Source of the DNA: Antribacter soli
Lineage (GTDB): Bacteria; Actinomycetota; Actinomycetes; Actinomycetales; Cellulomonadaceae
Direction: 5' to 3'
DNA length: 64,000 nucleotides
Assembly: GCF_021568775.1 (NCBI RefSeq)
Contig: NZ_JAKGSG010000036.1
Location: forward strand, 62,001 to 126,000
Numbering within the stretch: the first letter of the stretch is position 1; each line of letters starts with the position of its first letter. The position numbers and the translations under genes are program-made. Shown here one piece after another: positions 1 to 9,122 of this stretch. A model generated the notes under the pieces. It ran no database searches and was not told where the DNA came from. It saw only the letters and a list, made by a program, of their open reading frames with translations.

Positions 1-798
1 GTCCCTCGCACGATCGTGGACTACCCGGCAGATCGTCCGTCCGGACAGCGCCTCGGGTCCGGCCGTGCCGTCCGCGGCCACACGCGTGAACAGCGCCCCC
101 GGCCGCGTGCCACGGACTTGCAGCCAGGCGCGCACCGCCTCGACGGGGTCGGTGGCCCGGCCGGCGCCGGCCGCCGCCGCGATGACCTGTCCCCGTCCGT
201 CGGGGTCGGTCTTGGACCGGCGCACCGTCACCAGAATCCCGCCCGGTTCGAACGCCAGGTCGGCCAAGGTGAGGGCGGCAAGCTCTGGGCGGCGCAGCGC
301 GGAGGCGAAGCCGAGCAGGATCAGGGCGCGGTCGCGGACCCCGGTCGTGGTGCCGGCGTCGATGACCTCAACAATGCAACAGATGTCCTCGCCCAGCAGC
401 GGGCGGGATTGACGGCGCGGCGCCACACCGATGATGCGACGCAGGCCCCGGCGGACCCGCCCGACGGTCGCGTCGGCGATCGGGTTGGGCAGGGCGGTGC
501 GGAGGTGCTCGTACCGGATGGCGGCGCAAGCCAGGTCGAGAGTCGCGTAGGACTTGCCCTGGTGGGCCCGGTCGGTGAGGTAGGCACACACCGTCGCTGA
601 ATCGGCGGGCAGCGCCTGCATGCCGCGGCCCGCGCACCACCTGGCGAAGATGCGCCATGCCGAGGCATAGACGGCCAGGGTGCTGGAGGCGTGCTCCGCG
701 GCGACCGCCGCGACGATGCGATCGATGTCTTCGGCAGTCAGGCCGGGCGGGAGTGCCTGGTCGGCGCGGGCGGGAGCGGGTATCAATGAGGTAGTCAC
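1..798 (-). CDS. Tyrosine recombinase / site-specific integrase (C-terminus beyond window)
   Basis: Reading from a GTG at 798 the frame is open to the window edge (266 codons). The first 100 or so residues look like a SAM-like core-binding domain (ATLAVYASAW-type helix, here TLAVYASAWRIFARW). The catalytic domain follows with the arginine box FASALRRPELAAL and the beta-hairpin lysine VRRSKTD. The H-x-x-R and tyrosine boxes would lie left of base 1, so activity cannot be judged. Family role: DNA strand exchange during integration or excision of a mobile element. An upstream in-frame extension past 798 is possible because no stop is met at once. It is the nearest recombinase to the 22-bp direct repeat at 852 and 5370. 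Confidence 0.85.
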   Translation of the reverse strand, partial: MTTSLIPAPARADQALPPGLTAEDIDRIVAAVAAEHASSTLAVYASAWRIFARWCAGRGMQALPADSATVCAYLTDRAHQGKSYATLDLACAAIRYEHLRTALPNPIADATVGRVRRGLRRIIGVAPRRQSRPLLGEDICCIVEVIDAGTTTGVRDRALILLGFASALRRPELAALTLADLAFEPGGILVTVRRSKTDPDGRGQVIAAAAGAGRATDPVEAVRAWLQVRGTRPGALFTRVAADGTAGPEALSGRTICRVVHDRARD

Positions 799-851
799 AG
801 CAGCCGTGATACCGGCCGACCGGAACGGCGGCTCGCTACGTCCGCAAAACC

Positions 852-873
852 GGGTTTCTGGCGGGGTCAGAGG
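852..873 (+). repeat. 22-bp direct repeat, copy 1
   Basis: A 22-bp stretch starting GGGTTTCTGG and ending GGGTCAGAGG is found again without mismatch, in the same orientation, at 5370-5391. Both copies are preceded by an A-rich AAACC-type sequence, so similarity extends a little further left. The two copies bracket the STAND gene, and this copy lies just upstream of the integrase start. An attachment-site or recombination-scar role is inference. Confidence 0.75.
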
Positions 874-970
874 ACCCGCACACGGTCGCAACGGAGCGGG
901 GCCCAGCTCGTTGACCTTCCGGGCTGCCAGAGTCTCGTGACCGGTTCCTTCAGGTCCGGTCGGTGTGGTG

Positions 971-3900
971 TCACGGCGACAGCACAGGGTCGACGGAGTA
1001 GATCGTCTCAACGCTGTCCCCGTTGGCCACGAGGACCTCTGGGAGCTTCTCGGCGAGGTCGTCGACCACGTCCACGACTGGGCCGTACGCGACAGCGAGG
1101 GTCAGGACGGCGCGGGCGTCGTCGCCTGTGCAAAGCTCGCACAGGTACAGGATGGCGCCTCGCAGTTCTGGTGTCATCGGCGTCGTGGTGACGAGCCGGA
1201 CAGCGTGTGTGATCTCGTCCCGGGCCGTGTGCGCCCGCACCGCCGCGGGAACCAGCCCTTCGCGGGTTTGTGCGTCCTCGGCGTCGCGGTACTCGGCGAG
1301 GGCCTCGGCGGTGAAGCCTCCGGCGACGAGGCCGTGAACGGACCGCTCAGTGAATCGGCGGCGGGTGTCGCCCGTGAGACTGTCGCGATACCGCCGAATC
1401 TCGTCGAACTGCCCCAGCCTGCCCAGGGCGTGCGCTAGCGCGCCGCTGAGATCTTCATGGTCCGACGCGTGGGCGTGGCTCATGACTTCCTCGACGGAAA
1501 TAACGGCGCTAGGGCCTCCCGCGTAGTCTAGTGCCCGGAAGAGTAGGGATCGGCGCTCGCTAGAGAGGGACCCTTTCGCGATCGTCAGGACCGCTGCAAG
1601 GTATTCGCGAGCCTGCTTTGCGAGACCGAGTTCGATCGAAGTGTCTGCGATCAGGAGTGCGGCCTCCGCCCGTTTCGAGTCGGTGCTCAGTCGATCCAGG
1701 CGCGCCACGGCGACGTCGAGGATGGTGACTGCAGTGGCCGGATTGAGGTACTGGCGTGCAGCATCCGCGAGTAGGGCGAGCCACCATGCATCAACATATG
1801 GCGCCTTGGGCAGGACAATCGTCAGGAGCTCGATCACCTGGGCTCGCGCCGCTGGGTTGATGGGGGCGATGTACCGCATCACGTCGAGTAGCGAGTGCGG
1901 GTCAATTCGGCCGGATGGCAGACCTTCCGCGAAGGTGGCGACCACCTCTTCCACGACGTCCCGCGCTCGGTCAACCTCATTTGCACGAGCCAGCGTCGCC
2001 GCGACACGGCACAGCGGCGTCCATCCCGTCGGCGTGTAGCGGAGAGTTTCCCGGTGTGCCTCGTGGAGCGCTGCGCTCAGTGCGGAGCGCGAGCCCTCGG
2101 AGTCACCCAGTTCGTAGCGTGTCAGCCCGAGGGCACTCAGTACTTGCGATGCGTCCGGTGCGGACACAACAGTTCGTGCAATTTCCTCGGCAGCGATGGC
2201 GGCGATGTGGGCGCGCTCTGCGTCGCCCTGCTTGACGGCGTGAAGCGCGATGGATCCCAGCGTCGCGGCCCGGTGGCCGGGGTAAGTGATAGCGGCAAGC
2301 GCCGCCTCCGCAGCTCGGAACCGGCCAGCGGCCCCGTGATGCTGGGCCACGGCTATGAGAGCATCCGACACGTCAGTTTCGCGGGGCAGCCCGCGGAGGA
2401 GGTCATGTGCCGGCTCCACCTGGCCCATCGTGGCCAGGGTCGCCGAGATGCGTGCCAGGGCATCATGCCGTTGGTCGAGGTCTGTGATGCGGTCTGCGGT
2501 CGCCAGAGCTTCATCGACGTCACCGGTGCGTGCTAGCCGGCGGGCGAGCCAGGCGAATGACGCCTCTCGCTGTGACCCCGTGTCTGGCTCCGTGGTGGTG
2601 TCAGCGAGGTCGCGCGCCTCCAGGGCAATCAACCGGGCCTTCTGCAGGGCGTTGAGGTCACAGGCCAGAGTCGCGGCGTTGTCCAGCTGTTCCATGCGGT
2701 GCCCGACGTCAGGCAGGCCTCTCGCAATGTCAGTGACCCGATCGAGCAATACCAGAGCAGTAGTCAGGTCTCCAGCTGCGACCGCGGCGCCCGCCAGACC
2801 ACGAAGTGCCCGGAGCCGGTCTTGTGGTTCAGGAATCGAAGTCGCCTCGGCAATTGCGGCGGACACGACATCCGCCGACGAGCGAAGATCGCGCCTTCGT
2901 GCCCGGGCAGCGACAAGCGACTCGACTGCCACTACGCGGTGCAGGGCGTCCGGCAAGAGGCCCAGCTGATCGGCAACCGTCGGGAGTTCGCCGGCGCTCT
3001 CTGGAGCCACGAGCTCCAGCAGGTCACGAGCGACGCCGTCCGGTTCAAGACGACGGCTGGCGTCCTCGTTGCAGACCCGCCGTAACAGGTCTGTCGCCTG
3101 CTCGCGGAAGCCCGTGGCGTACAGCCTCTCCGCCAGTTCAAGTCTCCGGTCCACAAGCCATCCACGGCCTGCCAGGATCGCAGCCGCGCATGCCTTCTCG
3201 ACCACACGCCCCACGCGGTCGGTGTACCCGCACTCGATCAGCGGCTGGACGAGCCGTCCAAGAGCATCGGCCTGCTTGCCCGGGTCGACGGATGACTCCG
3301 CCAGGGCCTCCGCGCGCCGCGGGTCCCCGAGCCGGACCCACACCTCAGGCACCTCCTCGGGAAGGTTCCCGTTCCGGTCGGACAGGTGATCCCGAACGAG
3401 CGCCAGGAGGACGGTCTGCTCCAGATCGGCGGGATCCTTCGCGACGTGCTCGATCGTCGCGTTCACCTGTCCAAGTCCTGCTGCGTCTCCTCCGGTCGCG
3501 GAGCGCAGCAGCTCCAACCGCGCGAGGTCGGCGACGTGGCCCACGAGTCCGACGACGTCTCCGGCCTTCAGCAGGACTCTGTAGAAGCCTGCCAACAGGT
3601 ACTCCGGCGTGTCCGCCGGCCAGCCGCGGTCACGGTACTCCCCTGCCCACCGCACAAGCGCAGCAAGCTTCTCGGTCGACTCCCGCCGTGAGATGCCCTC
3701 CTCGGCCGCATCCCGCAGCTTGTCGTGCGCGAGCATGACCTCCTCGGCGGCAGACCAGACCTGGTCGCGGAGCTGATACGCCCGCCCGGAGTGCGAGTGG
3801 AGCACCCCCCGCACGTGCGGCACCGTCTCACCCGTCAGCTCGGCCAAGTCGGCGACTGTCAGGCCGCCGCGTGCCACCGTCACGAACGCGAGGACCTCGT

Positions 3901-5176
3901 GCTGCAGCCCGCGGTCCTCCAGGTGCGCCCGGAGCTGAAGCTCCGCCTGCGCCTTGATCGCGAGTCCGTGAGGCGAAGGGTCCAGGAGCCGGACGGCGGC
4001 AGGGTCGCGCAACGGGTGGTCCGCCTGGACATCAGCCGGGATGGGCGGGTTCTGCCGCCCCGCCACGATCACCCGGAACGACCCGCCCGCGGGCTTGGGC
4101 AGGATCGAAGCGATGCTCCGCATCGTCCCGGAGCCGGTGACACCCTGGTCCTCGTCGAGCCCGTCCACGAGCAGGACGAGCCGTTCGCCGCGGGCCGTGC
4201 ACGCCTCGTCGGCTTGCACCACCAGCTCCCAGAAGAAGTCCCGCTTGCGATTGCCTGCGATGTTGGCGGGCACGGGCACCTCGGCGATCTCCGCGAGCTG
4301 CGGGATGACGAGCTCGAGGAACGCCTCGCAGTCCGCCTCCGAGGCGTCGCGCGCGATGATGAAGAACGAGACAATCCGCACGTTGTCGGGCGGGTTGTCG
4401 ACGAAGTGCGCCATCAGCGCGGTCTTGCCAGCCCACGGCCCGGCCTGCCACCAGACATACGCGGCGCCGTCCGGCCGGGTGCAGATCTCGCTCAGCTCGG
4501 CGAGCTCGGCGTCCCGCTCTTTCAGTGCCTCGGGGCGGAGCTGGCGGACTCGCACGAGGTACTTCGTGTGATGCGGGCGGGGCACGTCGGCGGGCTTGGT
4601 GATGACGACGGAGCCAACGGCTCCCGTGATGTTCGTGCTGTTATCGCCTGCTTGCACCTGCCCGCTGCGGTGTACTTCCATGGCCCCGGGGCCGACGGTG
4701 TCCCCCCTCGCACCCTCCGTCGTGGCCGCCTCCCCCGCGCCCGCGCCGCTGACCACCCGTACCCCTGTGTGCGCCTCCCCGTCATCCTCGACAGTGGCGC
4801 TCCCCGTCCGCCACAGTTTCAGCGAGCCGGGCAGCGCGTCGGCGGGCGCGTTCACTCCGGTAGTAGCCGTCGATCCGCGCCCGCCCTGTGCCCGACCGGT
4901 CCGCGACACTCGCCACCGACCCGTTGCGCCCTCACCAGCTCCCGGCCGCGAGAACAGCGGCACGACAGCGGCTCCCACCGCGAGCACCCCGCACACCGCG
5001 CTGACGGTCCCGGCGACCTGCTCGCCCTGCTTCCACTTCAGCACCGCAAGGACCACGAAGACGGCGGTGGCGACCACGCCGGTAATCACGACGGTCAGGC
5101 GACGTGGGCTCAAGATCGGCTCCAGCGGGGAGGGCCAGCGGTGCACGGTGCCCGAGAGCATATGGGCGTTTTGCAC
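971..5176 (-). CDS. Membrane-anchored NACHT-like STAND ATPase with RHIM-like motif and helical-repeat C-terminus
   Basis: 1401 residues from a GTG at 5176 preceded by GAGGGG. Two hydrophobic segments (about residues 27-48 and 54-75) suggest an N-terminal membrane anchor. A Gly/Ala/Thr-rich linker then carries VQAGDNSTNITG (about 174-185), close to the RHIM core I/V-Q-x-G-x-x-N. The NTPase follows: Walker A GPWAGKTA (about 246-253) and Walker B LVLLVDGLDED (about 333-343), typical of NACHT/STAND proteins. Residues from about 550 on are all-helical, alanine-rich and repeat-like (TPR-like), the usual sensor half of an NLR-like protein. Family knowledge: bacterial STAND ATPases are often antiphage sensors that oligomerise and signal to an effector. 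No effector domain is obvious here, so signalling through the amyloid-like motif is the simplest inference. Flanked by the 22-bp repeat. Confidence 0.85.
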   Translation of the reverse strand: MQNAHMLSGTVHRWPSPLEPILSPRRLTVVITGVVATAVFVVLAVLKWKQGEQVAGTVSAVCGVLAVGAAVVPLFSRPGAGEGATGRWRVSRTGRAQGGRGSTATTGVNAPADALPGSLKLWRTGSATVEDDGEAHTGVRVVSGAGAGEAATTEGARGDTVGPGAMEVHRSGQVQAGDNSTNITGAVGSVVITKPADVPRPHHTKYLVRVRQLRPEALKERDAELAELSEICTRPDGAAYVWWQAGPWAGKTALMAHFVDNPPDNVRIVSFFIIARDASEADCEAFLELVIPQLAEIAEVPVPANIAGNRKRDFFWELVVQADEACTARGERLVLLVDGLDEDQGVTGSGTMRSIASILPKPAGGSFRVIVAGRQNPPIPADVQADHPLRDPAAVRLLDPSPHGLAIKAQAELQLRAHLEDRGLQHEVLAFVTVARGGLTVADLAELTGETVPHVRGVLHSHSGRAYQLRDQVWSAAEEVMLAHDKLRDAAEEGISRRESTEKLAALVRWAGEYRDRGWPADTPEYLLAGFYRVLLKAGDVVGLVGHVADLARLELLRSATGGDAAGLGQVNATIEHVAKDPADLEQTVLLALVRDHLSDRNGNLPEEVPEVWVRLGDPRRAEALAESSVDPGKQADALGRLVQPLIECGYTDRVGRVVEKACAAAILAGRGWLVDRRLELAERLYATGFREQATDLLRRVCNEDASRRLEPDGVARDLLELVAPESAGELPTVADQLGLLPDALHRVVAVESLVAARARRRDLRSSADVVSAAIAEATSIPEPQDRLRALRGLAGAAVAAGDLTTALVLLDRVTDIARGLPDVGHRMEQLDNAATLACDLNALQKARLIALEARDLADTTTEPDTGSQREASFAWLARRLARTGDVDEALATADRITDLDQRHDALARISATLATMGQVEPAHDLLRGLPRETDVSDALIAVAQHHGAAGRFRAAEAALAAITYPGHRAATLGSIALHAVKQGDAERAHIAAIAAEEIARTVVSAPDASQVLSALGLTRYELGDSEGSRSALSAALHEAHRETLRYTPTGWTPLCRVAATLARANEVDRARDVVEEVVATFAEGLPSGRIDPHSLLDVMRYIAPINPAARAQVIELLTIVLPKAPYVDAWWLALLADAARQYLNPATAVTILDVAVARLDRLSTDSKRAEAALLIADTSIELGLAKQAREYLAAVLTIAKGSLSSERRSLLFRALDYAGGPSAVISVEEVMSHAHASDHEDLSGALAHALGRLGQFDEIRRYRDSLTGDTRRRFTERSVHGLVAGGFTAEALAEYRDAEDAQTREGLVPAAVRAHTARDEITHAVRLVTTTPMTPELRGAILYLCELCTGDDARAVLTLAVAYGPVVDVVDDLAEKLPEVLVANGDSVETIYSVDPVLSP

Positions 5177-5369
5177 GACGCGCCCCTCGTAGCGGCTGCC
5201 ACTCGGCGGCCGGCCACTTGGGCACGACGGTCCCGTTGAGGAGCAGGTCGTCCGCGCGCACGGCCCTGATGCCAGTCAATGGTGCGACCGGAACCCCGTT
5301 CGCCACGTCCCGTCACCCCCGACAGTCCGGCCGGTCCGGCTTCGCTGCCGGACGTCTCACCGTAAACCG

Positions 5370-5391
5370 GGGTTTCTGGCGGGGTCAGAGG
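5370..5391 (+). repeat. 22-bp direct repeat, copy 2
   Basis: Identical over 22 bp to 852-873 and in the same orientation. It lies about 200 bp upstream of the STAND gene start, so the two copies delimit a segment of roughly 4.5 kb holding that single gene. Confidence 0.75.
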
Positions 5392-5958
5392 GCCGCGCGA
5401 CTGCTGACGCGGTCATGACGGATGATGGTCGCCCCGGACACGCCGGGGGTCGCGACGGTCGTGCCGCCGTGGGTGTAGTAGCGCTGGGCGGTAACCGTCG
5501 TGCCGGTGAGGGTGAGTTCTTGCCCGCCGGGCTGGCGAACTACGCGGTCGGGAGCTTCGAGGACTCTGCCGGCGAGGAAGACCTATTCGCCGACGGCGTC
5601 GCACTCGGCACCGTCCACGGGTCCAAGGGTCTCCAATGGCCCGGTCCCGCAATGGGCACGCCTGGAGCGCGGCGTGATCCTTTTGCGGACGCGCTACGCC
5701 CAGGCACACGCTAACCCTCGAGATAGCACCGATCTCCGAAGACACCACGATCTGGCGAGAGAGGGTACGCAGGCGTCACCGACCGAGCCGACCGAGGCGT
5801 CGATCCCGCACTCTGCCGTCAGCACGTCGGAGTCCCGCCACGCGGGGGGCCGCGGTTCGACGGGCGACCCGGGATCGACATGACGGCCTGACCTGGGTGC
5901 GGCTATGGCTAGACGCCAGCGCAGTGCCTCGGCCCCGGGGTCGGAAGAATGCTCGACC
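5392..5958. other. Gene-poor spacer with one helicase relic
   Basis: Apart from the UvrD-like fragment at 5526-5645 no convincing coding frame, tRNA or IS end was seen. Short open frames here have the arginine/proline-rich composition of random GC-rich sequence. Confidence 0.5.
5526..5645 (+). pseudogene. Fragment of a UvrD/Rep-type helicase
   Basis: About 40 codons read as protein, with GVALGTVHGSKGLQWP matching the conserved GT.H.SKGLEW block of the UvrD/Rep superfamily 1 helicase C-terminal domain. No start, ATPase motifs or continuation is present on either side, so this is a relic. It is evidence of an earlier helicase gene (ICE- or defence-type) in this position. Confidence 0.4.
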
Positions 5959-7245
5959 TCAATCCACGATCGTTCCGCCGGTCCCGAACCGGTATCGCAT
6001 GTGGCGAGAGGTTCGAAGGATCGCAGCCTGAACCCGGCTCAAAGTCACACCTCGGGGTGTCCTAGCCTTCATGAGATTCTTGCGTTCCCTGTCCCTCTCT
6101 TCCTGATCTGAACTTGTAACTCGCCTGTGCTGAAGCATGCAAGCATGCCCTATCTCGTGGACTGGCGTTGTTGGACGTTGCTCATCCGCATACGGCGGGC
6201 CCGACGTCGAGTTCTCAAAACCTTTGTCGGCACCAACGGTGACGTAATCGGCTAGCGGGCCGAGGGAGCAGCCAGATTTGCCTTCAACCTCGCGCACGAC
6301 AAACACTGAGATTCCGCTCACACCTCGGTTGCCGCGGAAATAACGGCCCGTGAGTTTCAAGTCTTCTCCCCACGCCCCGCCTTTACACTTGACGTCCAAC
6401 GCGTAAGCAGGGGCCGGAAATGGCAGGATCCTGTAGAGATTCTTGTCCTCTTCGATGATCGCCTCGACGTTGACCTCGTTTAGGCATCTCCGCATGGCCG
6501 CGATTGCCTTATCGAGTTGATCTTTGTCGTCGCCGAATGCTGGACTGTTCTGGTCGAGAAAGACAGGCTTTCCTGACGTATCGCGAAGTATCATGAAGTG
6601 GACGCGCACCTGTTTCGGGAACCGGATGCCGATTATTGTGAGCAGGAAGTCCGGCGAATGGATCAGTCTCCAAAGGCCCTCGCTTGCCAAGTTCCGCAGT
6701 TCCGAGATAACCCCGCCGATGGCCGTGGTGATTGGCGCATACCAGGGACGGCTGTTAAATTTCCCCTTGTCTTGAAGCCATTTGAGATTGATGCCGTACC
6801 TGCGCGGGTCGTAGAACAATTCGTCAGGCACTACGTCGTTGCGCAACCCTACAGGCTGGCCCAACCGCACAGGGGTTCCGAGGAGATTGATGTCTTCCGA
6901 CACTAGCCGCCATTCGTACACTGGGCTTCCTGACCAGCGAAGGTTGATGCCGTACTCCTGCGATCCGTAGCGAAGGTAGCCGCCGTCGCGGATGCCTATC
7001 GCGACCGGCTCGTTGTAGTTGATCGGCCCTGCGCCCGCGAACCCCCGCGCAACATAGAACGATGGTGATGGTGAGCCAGGATCTAGTTCTGCCCAGTCCA
7101 AGTTGATCCCGTACTCGCGCCGCCTGTAGATAAGACGCTGAAGCGTGTACTCGTTCAGGAGGTCGTAGTCAGTCGCTCCAGGGAGTAACTCTGTTATCGC
7201 TTGCGGGTCCTTGGGAATCACGAACCAATTGAACTTGTCGGTCAA
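5959..7245 (-). CDS. Metzincin-like zinc metalloprotease with three YGINLxW repeats
   Basis: 428 residues when started at the TTG at 7245. The start is chosen because GGAGGTG lies 4-5 nt upstream and the TTGA overlaps the upstream gene's TGA stop, which suggests translational coupling. Residues 45-51, 98-104 and 150-156 are YGINLDW, YGINLRW and YGINLKW, spaced 52-53 residues, so the N-terminal half is three beta-rich repeats. Residues 363-373 are HEIGHACMLQH, the HExxHxxxxxH zinc motif, and the NLMK at about 390-393 could be the metzincin Met-turn. The usual Gly in HExxHxxG is Met here. No signal peptide is visible; a short hydrophobic stretch lies at 201-208. G+C looks lower than in the neighbours, suggesting transfer. 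Substrate unknown; the repeats could bind carbohydrate or protein. Confidence 0.7.
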   Translation of the reverse strand: MTDKFNWFVIPKDPQAITELLPGATDYDLLNEYTLQRLIYRRREYGINLDWAELDPGSPSPSFYVARGFAGAGPINYNEPVAIGIRDGGYLRYGSQEYGINLRWSGSPVYEWRLVSEDINLLGTPVRLGQPVGLRNDVVPDELFYDPRRYGINLKWLQDKGKFNSRPWYAPITTAIGGVISELRNLASEGLWRLIHSPDFLLTIIGIRFPKQVRVHFMILRDTSGKPVFLDQNSPAFGDDKDQLDKAIAAMRRCLNEVNVEAIIEEDKNLYRILPFPAPAYALDVKCKGGAWGEDLKLTGRYFRGNRGVSGISVFVVREVEGKSGCSLGPLADYVTVGADKGFENSTSGPPYADEQRPTTPVHEIGHACMLQHRRVTSSDQEERDRERKNLMKARTPRGVTLSRVQAAILRTSRHMRYRFGTGGTIVD

Positions 7246-7638
7246 CGGACACCTCCCAGGAGAAGCCCCGCTCGCGCACCCTTGCGACCCAGCTCGAACG
7301 AGCAGTACTTGTAAGTCTTGCGCCGAAGCGCCTGGCGTGCCTGCCTGTAGTCGAAGTTCACCCTGCCCCAGGAGCGGCACTGGTCGCCGAGGGATCTGAG
7401 CGAACGGGTCTTCGCATCCGCTCCGTGGGTCTCCCGGACTCCCGTTTGTGCGCGGTCCCAGGCAGCCTGGGTGGGACTCCTTGAGATTGCCGTCATCCGC
7501 CAGCGCCTTGGTCACCGGGTCGTAGATTGCCTCCCCACGTACGTCGAGCTGAAGTACGTCAACATCACGGGTGACCTGCGCCCACAGTGCCCGGGCGACG
7601 ACGCCGCCCGCGGTGACCCGGTTGCCGAGCTCTTTCAC
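7242..7638 (-). pseudogene. Small basic protein gene upstream of the metalloprotease, frameshifted
   Basis: A GTG at 7638 preceded by GAGGG opens a frame that reads naturally for about 55 residues (MKELGNRVTAGGVVARALW...). The frame then turns to low-quality sequence, while the next frame reads naturally from about 7470 to the TGA at 7242 (QAAWDRAQTGVRETHG...). Removing one base in the GGG run at 7473-7475 joins them into one protein of about 131 residues. The C-terminal half is rich in Lys and Arg. Its stop overlaps the protease TTG start, so the two form one operon. Function not recognised; an adaptor or immunity partner of the protease is possible. Confidence 0.5.
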
Positions 7639-8402
7639 GTCGCCGCGCCCTCATGTCCGACGGCGGCGGACCCAACATCACCGTCATGCCGGTACTCCAG
7701 TCCTAGGCCCAAGCCCGCAATGTGCCTGGGGTGTCGAGGAGGCCGGCGCCGTCCGGGACACCGCAATCGTCAGGATCAACCTCGGTGGTTCCGCCGTCGC
7801 CCGGGACCTACAAGATGTCTCCGCCCTGCTCGGCAACCGCGACGAGACCACCCACTCCCGGTCTGTTGGCGCCGACGGGGCCAGCACCACCCAGACCGGA
7901 CCCGGCGCAGGGACTCCTTATGTCGCCGCAAGCGCTGCGTGCGATCGAACGCGGCGAAGCGCTCATCCGGCTGCGGTCGGTTGCACCAATGATCGCCACA
8001 CTGCGACCCTGACGCGCCCCGCCGCGTTGCCAGACAGCTGCACGCGGACAAAGCCGCAGTCGAGACCACCCCCGCCCCCTTGCGTCACCCACCCAGAAAC
8101 TAACGAGTCCCGGGCCGACCGCGCAGCGCCGGGACGGCCCTCGGTGCAGCGACACCCACGCAGAATCAACACGGGAAGTACATGAATGTTGGACCACCGG
8201 CAGCGCGATGGCGGACTGTCGCTGATCGCGCCTTGCAGCGGTCAACACCTCGTGGAACCCGTTGTGCTTGTTCTGGTACAAACCTGGTCGTCTGGTGGTT
8301 CGCCCTACATTTGCTCGCGATGGCGGTACGAGTGACGCGTGACGTATCGGGCGAGGTTCGTAGTCACCACTCGGAGGACGGCAAAGCCACGCATCCTGAC
8401 GA
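7639..8402. other. Intergenic region without a recognised gene
   Basis: About 760 bases between the protease operon and the restriction operon. Several frames are open on both strands, but all are Arg/Pro/Thr-rich with no ribosome binding site or family motif. No tRNA or IS end was seen. Confidence 0.45.
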
Positions 8403-9122
8403 CTACTGCCACGATTCTGCAGCGAGCGGGGCCACGTTGAGCTCATCGCGCCGTGACCGCCAGTCGGGAAGGAGCTGGTCCATGAGGTTGACGAACCGTT
8501 CGTTGTGGGTGCGTTCATGGAGATGAACAAGCTCGTGGACGACGATGTACTCCAGGCAGCGGGGGTGCTTCTTCGCGAGTTCGGGGTTGATCCAGATCGC
8601 CCCGCTGTTCTGCTGGCAGGTGCCCCACTTGGTCTTCATGCGCCGGACGACTACTTGGGTTGCCTCGACACCGATAACCGGCTGCCACTTGGCAAGCAGG
8701 GGGGGAAGTGCGTCCTTGAGCTGGCGCCGGTACCACCGGTCAAGGACGGCCTGGCGTGCGTCCTCGCTGCTTCCCTCCGGTGTCGTGAGCCAGAGGGTCT
8801 TGCCCTTCGGCCGCACGGAAGGCCGACCGCCTTGTGAAGCGTCGAGCCGGTAGCGGGCGCCCCACACATAGTGGGACTCGCCACTAACCATCCGACGTTC
8901 GGTCTGACGAGCCGCCACCTGAAGTTCCTGGCGCTGTCGTTTGATCCAGGGCAGGCGCTGGATCACGGCCAGGCGGATCGTGTCCTCGTCAAGCCGCTGT
9001 GGAGCCGCTACGCGCACGCGGCCCATCGGCGGGTAGACGGAGATATGCAGGTTCTTGATGTCCTTGTAGATCACGTCGACGTCGATGCCGGCGACGGTGA
9101 GATATTCGCTACTGGTACTCAT
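8403..9122 (-). CDS. YgjP-like (DUF45, M48-related) metallopeptidase of the type I RM operon
   Basis: 239 residues. The zinc motif HELVH lies at about 196-200 within VVHELVHLHERTHNERF; the later HNERF block is typical of the YgjP/DUF45 family. WGTC at about 166-169 (RMKTKWGTCQ) is the other family signature. The gene starts inside the 3' end of hsdR (14-bp overlap), so it is co-translated as the last gene of the operon. DUF45 proteins are common next to type I restriction genes; their role there is not established and control of the restriction complex by proteolysis is only a suggestion. Confidence 0.85.
   Translation of the reverse strand: MSTSSEYLTVAGIDVDVIYKDIKNLHISVYPPMGRVRVAAPQRLDEDTIRLAVIQRLPWIKRQRQELQVAARQTERRMVSGESHYVWGARYRLDASQGGRPSVRPKGKTLWLTTPEGSSEDARQAVLDRWYRRQLKDALPPLLAKWQPVIGVEATQVVVRRMKTKWGTCQQNSGAIWINPELAKKHPRCLEYIVVHELVHLHERTHNERFVNLMDQLLPDWRSRRDELNVAPLAAESWQ

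Noticed and set aside
4932-5306. Possible small gene upstream of the STAND gene (starts VANGVPVAPLTGIRAV)
   Set aside because: The first 40 residues read well, but the frame runs into the STAND coding sequence and turns Arg-rich; the STAND GTG has its own good RBS. Could be a leader peptide; not supported enough to list.
7808-8530. 240-residue minus-strand open frame in the gap before the restriction operon
   Set aside because: It overlaps the 3' end of the YgjP-like gene in another frame, has no RBS and no recognisable domain.
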